Source of the DNA: Nemertoderma westbladi
Lineage: Eukaryota > Xenacoelomorpha > Nemertodermatida > Nemertodermatidae
Length of the DNA stretch: 64,000 bases
NCBI GenBank assembly: GCA_032718475.1
Contig: JAUCBJ010006937.1
Span: 62,001 to 126,000 of the forward strand
Direction: 5' to 3'
The position numbers and the translations under genes are program-made. Below the pieces are notes generated by a model, which worked only from the letters and a program-made list of their open reading frames with translations, did no database searches and was not told the origin of the DNA. Positions within the stretch are counted from its first letter, which is position 1. Every line of letters starts with the position of its first letter. Shown in pieces: positions 44,241 through 53,500 of this stretch.

Positions 44241-44579
44241 ATTTTTTATGTGTTTGTGGTATCCCCTTGGTGAAGACCTTGGTGGTTTGGTATTACTCTA
44301 TGTGTGTCAGCAAGCTGGCAGGGGGAGTGTTAGTGAAGTAATCCCAAACCAATAAGTGACATAATTAGAGGGGTAGTAACATGGGATGTGATATTGGCTA
44401 CAACGTGAATAATGGTATGACATAGTTATAAAGCCATTGAGAAAGGTGTGAACGCATACCGAGGCTCAAATCGAGTGTTTAATATTATGTATTGGAATGT
44501 CATACAGTAGGAACAATGCATCTAGTTATTTGTTACGGTAAAAAAGGGACTATTATTCCATAGAGAGAAATACCAGTGT

Positions 44580-44900
44580 TCTACTACTAGGATCGGCATG
44601 CTGCATTGCAGCTGCATTTTTAAGAATGCTGTGCCAGCTTATCGACCAAATTGCACCGCCACAACTCCCTATCACCCATGACATTTGCTAGATCATCCGC
44701 ATCTTCAAGGCCAGTGTCCTTTAAGATGCGTCTCAAGAAAGTCATGGTCTGTCCACCATGCTTATTCACTCCATGAGGCTGCCAAAGTACAAGATTATGC
44801 ACTGGCTGGTCCTCACGGCGAAAGCTATGTCCTGCAAAGCGGAGGCGATTTTGTTCTAGTGTCAAGCTTGGGGGAACCAATGAGACACCTCCAATGTTAT
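44580..44900 (-). mobile_element. 3' end of the RTE-type LINE (third copy)
   Basis: Nearly identical to the last 320 bp of the copies at 20.4-20.76 and 25.98-26.3 kb, including KPAQHS in decayed form and the CTAGTAGTAG end. It lies just before the second direct-repeat copy. Confidence 0.9.
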
Positions 44901-44914
44901 TTCAAGGGGTTCAC

Positions 44915-45110
44915 TCAAGGCTGAGGAAGGGTAGCTAACATTTTGTGTAGATTAGTCAGATGTTGGTAGTGATTATTGTCGATATTGCGGTGTACATAAT
45001 ATTGTTTTTTGGTTATCTACTTCATTCCTTAGGTTCATTTCTACATTAAATGTCACCTCGCCTATTAATCATTGTAACTTTCCCTATGTTGTTAGTATTG
45101 TTATATTATG
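44915..45110. repeat. Direct repeat, copy 2
   Basis: Partner of 44030-44240. Confidence 0.85.
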
Positions 45111-45860
45111 TGTTATTGGTATTACACTACTTCGCGCCATATGTGCAATAGCTATTATTGGTGAGATATATTCGTTATTGCCAAGTAAAAGCAATTATAC
45201 AGCAAGTCAAACCGAACCCTCATATTTGTTACACTGATTCCGGGGTCTAACACAAATCCTCGACAGGCCACTTGGGGACCGACAGCAGGTTCCCTGAGCG
45301 TTATATTATAGGTAGGTAAGGATGCACAATAGAGTAATAAAGCTGGTGCAGAATAAGCGGAAAGATGTATCTAAGTTTATAAAATATACCAGCGACTTTA
45401 TATTTTTTTTTTGGATGGACTGGATATAAATCTTAAAATTGAATTGTTTATCTATCCAAATTCCTAAAATTTTACTGCTTTAAATGTACTTTATTTTCGT
45501 TTGGTTTATTTCCACCCTTTGTAGGTTGTAGGCAGAATGATAGAGGTTGAATGAATGCCCCAGCACTGCAGTACTCTTTGCCTATGTTTGGGTTGCATTC
45601 TACATTGTTCTGTTGTGTCCCAGAGTGTTCCACTTGCCCTGTGTTCTGTAAAAAGTAACTACAAAAAGTTATATAAATGAAAATTAATTGAAGGTGAGGT
45701 GAGGTAAAATTATGTAGTGAAATTATATCCTATGAATATTATGCTAAAATATCACACATTAATTAAATGTTTGGAGCGCCTAGCTTTCTCCTCCGGGGAG
45801 GATACACTCCTCTGTGAGGAAGGAATTCAGTAAGGCGATACGGACGGGCCTCGGCTTTTC
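45111..45860. other. Intergenic, no gene seen
   Basis: AT-rich, nothing recognised. Confidence 0.5.
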
Positions 45861-45864
45861 GGCG

Positions 45865-47550
45865 ACACTGTGAATTTGTTCATCCAGTCACTGCAGTTGA
45901 GGTTTAACGACTGGTACCTGGACGACAGGAATCTCACTGACAACTACCGGGTGGTGTTGGACAACATCAGGTCTGTCATCCTCAAGGGAGGTCGTTGCGG
46001 ACTCTGGATCAACCCCTCCAAGTCAGAACTCTTCTTTCTTGGGGAGGAATCTCTGGAGTCCCGTTTATCCATCCAACGCGGGTTCGTCAAGGTCTGCGAG
46101 GGAATTAAGGTGCGTCCACTAGATCCTGAAGATCCTGGGCACACCAATAGGAGACAATGTCATTGTCTCCTGGCTCAATAATAAACTCGCTGACCTCCAG
46201 ACTCCAGTCTCCCATCACACCTTCTTCCTCCTTCGGTGCTCACTCACCTTCCAATGACTTATGTACTTCCTCTGAATGGCTGTGTTTCGACTTCCCGGGG
46301 CTGCTGGAGGAGTACGATTCCATCCAGCGGAGCACCCTGCACGAGATCTCCAACACCCTGTTTGCATGCGCGTTGCGGGGGTCTTGGATTGACCTCAGCT
46401 GTTTGCGGTTCTGCATTGACTGCCTGCTCTGGTCTCTCCTACTCCCTCTTTGAGTCTCCAGTGGATGCCCCCTCCCCCTGTTACAACTGTGCCCTAGCTG
46501 CATGGTCGACAGACCTCGTGTCGTCTGCTGCACCACCACCACCACTGTCCACGATGCTACCACCACCACCTGCGACGTCACCAGTACCACCCACAATGCC
46601 ACCACCACCACCCATGACGCCACTGCCACCATCCACAATGCCACCGCCACCGTCCGCGTCGAAGCCACCACCACTATCAGCGACACCACCTGTCCCCGCT
46701 GTCTTCCTGCTCGTGGCAACCAAACAGTGGTCCTTCCTGGCCCCTGTCCATGATACCAGGCTAAAAGCCCTGCGGGAGTCCCTCCCACCATCCGGGGTGG
46801 CAAGTTTGAACTCCTTGGACCACCCCGCCACGGGCTGCTGGTTTGACGCCATCCCCGTCAGCTCTCTGGCACTGAAGCTGACAGACTCGCAGTTCTGGAT
46901 CTCGGTCGTCACTCGTCTAGGGTATAGGCTGACCGAGCCCCACAGCTGTGCCTTGTGTGGCAAGAATGTTCTATCAGATGACCTCCATGGTCTTTCCTGC
47001 TCAAGGAGCCTCGGCAGACTTCTGCGCCACTCAATGTTGAACGACATTGTACGCCAGGCACTCATCAGCTGTGGCATCCCCACTACGCTTGAGCCACTAG
47101 GCTTGTGTAGAGGGGACGGGAAGCAAGTAGATGGCCTCACCCTGGTCCCGTGGAGCCGCCGGCGGTTCCTCACGTGGGATGCAATGGTGGTGGACCCACT
47201 GGCTCTCAGCCACCTCGCCCAGACACTACCCACAGAAGGCCAACACAGCAGAGGAAACGGAAACTCTAAAGATCCACAAGTACCAGGAACTCATGGACTG
47301 GGGCTACCTTTTCCACCCGGTTGCCTATGAGACTCTGGGCCACCACGGAATGAAACATTCAAGTTCTTGATGGATATCGGGAAAGACTCCACTCTGTCAC
47401 ACAGGAACCCCGATCTCACCACTTCCTCCAGCAAAGGCTGGCAATCGCCATCCTGGTCGGCAATGCGACCTCCATTATGGGGACCGTGAACCCCTCACTC
47501 ACTACCACCAATGAGGGACTCTACGAGGTGGTCCATGGCCCCTAGTCCCC
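45865..47550 (+). mobile_element. Second LINE relic with restriction-like endonuclease
   Basis: Starts with WYLDDRNLTDNY, the reverse-transcriptase active site of YxDD type, then INPSKSELFFLGEES. After shifts near 46130 and 46300 it reaches CALCGKNVLSDDLHGLSC, HSMLNDIVRQAL and WDAMVVDPLALSHLAQ. A frameshift near 47230 hides the second catalytic block (YLFHPVAYETLG at 47300). It differs from the 41-kb copy by a proline-coding ACC repeat (46525-46710) in the variable region. It ends next to a C19 run. Confidence 0.75.
46525..46710. repeat. ACC-rich tandem repeat inside the LINE
   Basis: Imperfect CCACCACCA and ATGCCACCA units. It reads as a proline-rich stretch in the LINE frame and as threonine or valine in others, which creates shadow frames on both strands. 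Confidence 0.85.
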
Positions 47551-48109
47551 TCCCCCCCCCCCCCCCCCCCACCCCGACGGAACAGACTAATATACACCCC
47601 CTCCCCCCCTAGATTTCTTCCTATTATTGTCTTATTTCGGTTGTTATTACTGCGGTTTAGTATAATTTAATATTTCATCTACTGTACACATAAACATTTG
47701 TATTCCATTAATTTAATTAATTAATTATCATATGTTCATATAGTAATGTTCCCTAAACATATTTGTTCGCGGTATTTCAACTTTCCATAACGCGAGTTGA
47801 ATATTTTTTGTACTAATTTAAAATGATTATTCCGATATTACTACTGGGTGCGGGACCATGGGTTTTGGGCACATTCTATAAACTGGGGGCGATTTATGGG
47901 CGAACTTTGGGGCGACTTACAGGGTACGGGACTAATTTCATGTTTATAAGGGCCAGGGGGGGGGGATGGAAAATTCAAGCAGTAATCAGGTTAGCCTGAT
48001 TACTATTAGGCCCTGGCCAACTTCCTGCTGCCTGTAGAGGTGGATTTGGTAACGCGCCAGGCCTAAAGGACAAGGACTGCCCTTAGCGGTCCCTGGCCAA
48101 CAGCAGTTA

Positions 48110-48900
48110 TTACGAGACTGAAAAGAACTCGGAACGCTGACTGCTTGTGTCAGGGATTTGCGATGGGAAACGACACGACAGACCCCTAGCCAAGCCGTAC
48201 TGGTTCTCGATGATCGTTCCCTTCGGGGTTCGTGAGGGGTGGGACGGACACGCGAAAGGGTCTACCGACTTACGGAGGAAGGGTTTGACGAGGAATGCCC
48301 TTAGCGGTCTCTGGTCAACAGCAGTTATTACGAGACTGAAAAGAACTCGGAACGCTGACTGCTTGTACCAGGGATTTGCGACGGGACCAACGACAGACCC
48401 CTTAGCCAAGCCGTACTGGTTCTCGATGATCGTTCCCTTCGGGGTTCGTGAGGGGTGGGACGGACACGCGACGGGGTCGAAAGACAAAGGACTAGACTCT
48501 ACTGGCCTACCGACTGTTCGGAGCAGTTTCTCGGCTGCCGAAGCGACTACGAGCCTGAAAGGGACTCGGAAAGCCAAGGTGGTTGGGTTTCTGCGATGAA
48601 CCGACGGACCCCTAGCCAAGCCGTACTGGTTCTCGATGATCGAACCCTTCGGGGTTTGTGAGGGGTGGGACGGACACGCGAACGGGTCCACCGACACGAC
48701 AGACTCCTAGCCAAGCCGTACTGGTTCTCGATGACCGATCCCTTCGGGGTTCGAGAGGGGTGGTACGGATACGCGACAGAGTCTACCGACTGGACCGACC
48801 CTTAGCCAAGCCGTGCTGGTTCTCGATGATCGTTCCCTTCGGGGTTCGGGAGGGGTGGAACGGACACGCGACAGGGTCGACCGACACCGACACTACGGCA
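48110..48900. repeat. Minisatellite upstream of BEL/Pao element 2
   Basis: About five copies of a core (AGCCAAGCCGTACTGGTTCT, GATCGTTCCCTTCGGGGTTC, GGGACGGACACGCGA) start near 48190, 48410, 48615, 48710 and 48806. Spacers vary and contain TACGAGNCTGAAANGNACTC. The long minus frame is a by-product. It may be the U3 or leader of element 2, but no second LTR was found. Confidence 0.9.
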
Positions 48901-49546
48901 TCAAGACTAGGACCGAGGGAAAATCTGGGGAACATTAGTTAGGCTAAAATCTGAGCGAACAGTGGGTAATTAAATAATATACTGTAGGGATTTATATTGT
49001 CGTGTATAATTATTGTGAATATTTGGTGTATATTGATTTGGGGAAGCCCAAAATTATTCTCAATCAGGTTCAACAGAGTTCAGTTACATTAAAGAGTATA
49101 TCCAACTAATGCAGCTTTTTCTCAACCGCAACCTGCATCTCAGAAATCATTCCTTCTCCACAATCAATATCCGGTGACTGGCCGGGGCTCGGTGGTCTGT
49201 AAAGTCACGTCTCCAGCATCGGCGTTTTTCCCCCCTGGTGTTGGGATAACGGCAACAAAATTGAGAATAATTCATGTGGTCAATTTTGACAGGGTGTCAA
49301 AATTGAGAATAATTACGGTCAATTTTGACAGGGTGTCAAAATTGAGAGTAAACGCGGCCAACTTCAACTGGTGGAAGTTGAGAATCCTTCAATACTCTTC
49401 AAAACTCTCTACGTGCTTGCCAGCACCCACTACGAGGAAACTCTGGTATTTGAGTTAAGACGAAGTCGTGGTTTAATTAATCAACAAACTCGATCTAACC
49501 AACTCGTAGTCGGCAGATCACATATTTGGAGAGTTGTTAACAGGGA
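48901..49546 (+). promoter_or_regulatory. Leader of element 2, with hairpins
   Basis: Two identical perfect hairpins, stem 12 bp and loop GGG (49280-49306 and 49319-49345, TCAATTTTGACA with its complement), are followed by a third with stem CAACTTC (49359-49380). They precede a small frame and gag. Leaders of retroelements carry packaging and translation signals, so these are candidates. TGGTGTTGGGATAAC at about 49235 could be a primer binding site. Confidence 0.55.
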
Positions 49547-49738
49547 ATGGAAGTATCGATCACACCCATTGATATAATCCAAGTTGAGCCAGGAATCTGG
49601 CATGTCGAAGTTGAAGTACAAGGAACGAACGTCGGACGATTCAGGATTACTGTTCGGGTGGTCCAAGCTGAGTACAATACCTACGAGGAACTGTTTTATG
49701 ACATCGCGTATCTAGCTATCGACGAGGCGCTACAATGA
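49547..49738 (+). CDS. Small 63-codon frame overlapping gag by ATGA
   Basis: The frame (MEVSITPIDIIQVEPGIWHV...) ends in a TGA that overlaps the gag ATG at 49735 (ATGA). It has balanced composition with alternating beta-type segments and no known domain. The four-base overlap recalls stop-start reinitiation sites. It may be a genuine small protein or an upstream frame controlling gag. Confidence 0.5.
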   Translation: MEVSITPIDIIQVEPGIWHVEVEVQGTNVGRFRITVRVVQAEYNTYEELFYDIAYLAIDEALQ

Positions 49739-50553
49739 CGACAAATAACGTATCCGATACCGACGAGATGGATCACCACACAGACTCGGAAGCCGACGAG
49801 GTACCAAACGTCAAGAACATGACCCGTCGGCTAGGGGCTCTCAAAGGCGGAGTAACCCGAGCGTATCAACGGATGGAGAAACAACTCAAGGGAGTCAAAA
49901 CCCCCCTCAATGAAGTACAAACTCAGCTTCAAAGTATCCGAAATATCCTACAGCGGTACGAAAGAATGATACAGGCGTACCAAGAGCTCGTTCCCTCCAC
50001 CGATCAGGAAAACTACCCCAAGTTAGAAGAACACGTTGTACATCTAGATGGGTTCCGCAAACAACACCGGAGGACCCTCAGCCTTGTGAGAGGCTATGAA
50101 GAACAGTACTACAAGAGAGCTGAAAGAACAGACGCGGAATCAGTACGAACCTCCAGCATCAGGACAGCAGTACATCGAAAGAGAACAGGGTCCGCTAGAA
50201 ATCAGCACTCCAGCGCTAGGAGCGAGATATCCGGCTCAGCGCGCAGTTCTCAAGGGGGGCCGCCACTCCGAGACCAACTGCGAGAACGGAAGGCATTAGC
50301 CCTCAAAGCTCGGATGGAAGATGAGTATATTCAACTGCAAGCCGAGCAAGATGTATTAGCCGCCGAAACACAAAAGCGAGAGGCCGAACAAGCGGCCGAA
50401 CGGCAGGCTGAACAACGCAAACAGGAGGCGGAACAACATAGACGAGAGGCCGAACGGCAGGCCGAACACCGCAAACAGGAGGCTAAACAACTTGAACGAG
50501 AGGCCGAACGGCAGGCCGAACAACGCAAACAGGAGGCTGAACAACGTGGATGA
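49735..50553 (+). CDS. Element 2 gag N terminus
   Basis: 272 codons: an acidic start, a coiled coil (RRLGALKGGVTRAYQRMEKQ and following), then a tandem charged repeat (AERQAEQRKQEAEQ-type) from 50370. It ends at a TGA (50551-50553), but the same frame reopens at once and continues as gag-pol, so the stop is one base change (likely CGA to TGA) or a readthrough site. The charged repeat has a counterpart in element 1 gag. Confidence 0.85.
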   Translation: MTTNNVSDTDEMDHHTDSEADEVPNVKNMTRRLGALKGGVTRAYQRMEKQLKGVKTPLNEVQTQLQSIRNILQRYERMIQAYQELVPSTDQENYPKLEEHVVHLDGFRKQHRRTLSLVRGYEEQYYKRAERTDAESVRTSSIRTAVHRKRTGSARNQHSSARSEISGSARSSQGGPPLRDQLRERKALALKARMEDEYIQLQAEQDVLAAETQKREAEQAAERQAEQRKQEAEQHRREAERQAEHRKQEAKQLEREAERQAEQRKQEAEQRG

Positions 50554-53500
50554 GAGGCCGAACGAGAGATCGAACAACGTAAATGGGAAGCAGAAATGCG
50601 TAAACAACACGCCGAGGCCCAAGCGATTCTCATCCACAAAAAGAATGCGGATATTGCAAAACTCGCGGAATACGAAGCCGCACTTATAGAACGAGATATT
50701 CAACTCTACGAGGACTGGGAAAGGGATATAGATCAGGAATATGAACCAATCCCGGTACCGGAATTAGAAAAGTCATTTATACCGACAGCGGCGAAACTTC
50801 CGAAACCCGAGATCCCGCCTACCAAACAGTCTACGTTATCGGCACAAGCACCGGTGTTCCATCCCCCACCGGCTACGCTAAAGAATGAGGAACCTTATAT
50901 CCCAACCACTTCTACGGTCACGAGTGTACCCAAGTACGAGCCTGAAAGGGACTCGGAACGGGACGCCACTCCCCGATCCAACAACCCATTTACATCCACA
51001 CCACAAACCCGTAGTCGCGTCATCATTAAAACTCCACCTATCATTGATCCATCGAGTATGGGAGTGAGTGCCAATAACTATAACCCTCCGAGTCACTCCA
51101 GTTCAGACGACGTCAGTATTATCCGGGCGTTGGAAAACCGCCTTGCCATGCCTAAGATAGAGATCCGCACCTTCGAAGGAGATCCCGTCGATTACCTCAG
51201 ATTCAAGAAACGGTTCTTTGCGCAGATTGGATCAACGGACATAGCCGACGCACAGAAATTGGTATATTTATTGCAATACCTGGGTGACAAACCACGCAGA
51301 ATTATTGCATGTTTTGAGGGAGGTTCTCATGAGGCATACTATGACGCATGGAAAACTCTAGATAAAAGATACGGAAATACCGGAACTATAATTAATAAAA
51401 CTCTAGAGAGACTGATACAGGACGCGGGATCACTAGGGGACCCACAGAACATCCAGGAATTCTCTGACTCTATGAAGGATGCCTACTATACTCTGAAACC
51501 CTTAAATAAGGAGGACCAGGTGAACAACATTCTAAACCTCCGACAGATCGCCCGGAAGTTCCCCGTATGGCTACAAAGTAAGTGGGCTTATAAATGCGTA
51601 GATCTCCGGCGCAGACATCCAGATCGAGATCCTAGCTTCCTTGAAATGTCGGCATTCCTGGACGATATTTCCGAAGCCATGAATGACTCGATGTTTTTAA
51701 AACAGAGTCTCGCCAAGTTGGACGGAATAGAGAGCAACTCCAGGAGTAAGATAACCCCTCCGAAACCGAGATTCCGCCCTCCACCGGTGAGTACGATGGC
51801 CATCACCATGGCCGAGGATTCCGACGACGAAGACTACGAGGAACCGACATCCGCTGAGGAATGGGCATGTTATCTCGCGAATTGGGCACCCGAAAGGGAA
51901 GGCATCACAAATTCCCTGCTCTGTCTCTTCTGTGGAGAGAAACATAAAGTGGAATTCTGCAGGAAGTTTCAGTTCGCCGAACTCGTCCCACGCCTCGAGG
52001 CGATAATGAAACACCGAGGATGCTTCCGGTGTCTTGGAACAGGTCACTATGTTCGGGATTGCGACCAAAGATCATGCTGTGCCGTCTGTAACGACCAACG
52101 TCATCACACGCTCCTCCACATCCCCGCGAACTTCGATTTCACTACCCTCCCCTTTCAGATCGAAGCCAAGCGAAGAGGAGAAACAAACCACGTTTTCAAA
52201 GGAACCCGGACAACCCAACGGAGAGAAACCAACCCGTTTAAAATCTCCACCGATACACCACAAGTAACAAATATTTCGGCCACGATTAATCTTATAAATC
52301 GCCGCTACATGGTCTTCGCAAAGGTAATCCCAGTAAGGATTCAAGGAGTCGGCAAATCCTTGACGACGCTCGCGTTCCTTGATAACGGGTCCGACGGAAC
52401 CATCATCGACCGGGATTTCCTCGAGCAACTCGGCCTAGAATATGAACCTTGTAAACGGCCCATACAAACCATCACCGATAACAGAGAGGTAGAGTCCGGG
52501 GAGGTGCAACTCCAGATGGAAGGAGTGATGAAGGGCTACGAAACGGTTAAGTTAACCATCAAGAACGCCTTGGTACACACAGACCTCCGAGTGCGGTTCC
52601 GACAATCAGCCGAGTATGCCCCCCTCATACAATTGGACCGAGACGATATAGATCTGAGGTGTCCGCAGTTGGACGTAAACCGCATCACCCTACTGATCGG
52701 ACTTGATACACCGGCACTACACATCCCCACCGGAGATATCGCCCGATCCATAAAACAGGACGACGGATTTTATGCTGAACGAACAATAATGGGATGGACA
52801 CTCTGCGGCATTAAGGAAGAAACTACTGACACCTATACCTACCTTCCCAAATGTCAGATTAAAGAGAATGCAACCTCCGTGGGTTATTGCTCAGCTACGG
52901 ACATTGACGAGGATTTGTTTCTAGAGACCGAGAAAACCCAACAAGAGATGACGAAATATTTTAATCTAGAGACCCAGGAGTTCGCTGAAAAGGACGAAAA
53001 CCCGTCCGAAGAGGATCAATATTGTATGGACGTTCTCGACCAGGCCACGTTCAAAGACGGACACTGGTGTTCACCTATGTTATGGAAGGACCCAAACAAA
53101 CCAATGGCAAACAACGCCAGCATGGCACTTAGGCGACTTAAGGGGATTCTACGCCGGCTGAATGACCAACCCGAGATAAAGGAGAAATATAATACCGTAA
53201 TCCAAGGATATCTCGACGATGGATTAGCAGAAATGGTACCACGGAATGAACTGCAAGGTGGTAAAAGAACATATTATCTCCCAACCCACTATGTGGTAGA
53301 AGCCCGGAAGGGTGGGAAAATCCGAGTGGTAAATGATGCCGCCGCTACGTACCAGGGTGAATCCCTAAACAGTCAGCTTTACACGGGACCCAACATATAT
53401 AGTACACTCATCGGCGTACTGATCAGGTTCAGGGAAAACCGGGTAGCATTCACCTGCGACATCAAGGCCATGTTTCATCAAGTTCATACGCTACCAAGAG

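Noticed and set aside
46240-47233. Two long minus-strand frames opposite the second endonuclease LINE
   Set aside because: Shadows of the GC-rich, ACC-repeat LINE coding strand; no motif and low-complexity GGG runs.
48110-48697. Minus-strand frame of 195 codons with repeated PSHPSRTPKGTIIENQYG
   Set aside because: It is produced by the minisatellite, whose unit length happens to stay open; the spacers are not protein-like.
48190-48830. Possible CRISPR array with 78-bp repeats
   Set aside because: Repeats are too long and imperfect, spacers share sequence, and there are no cas genes.
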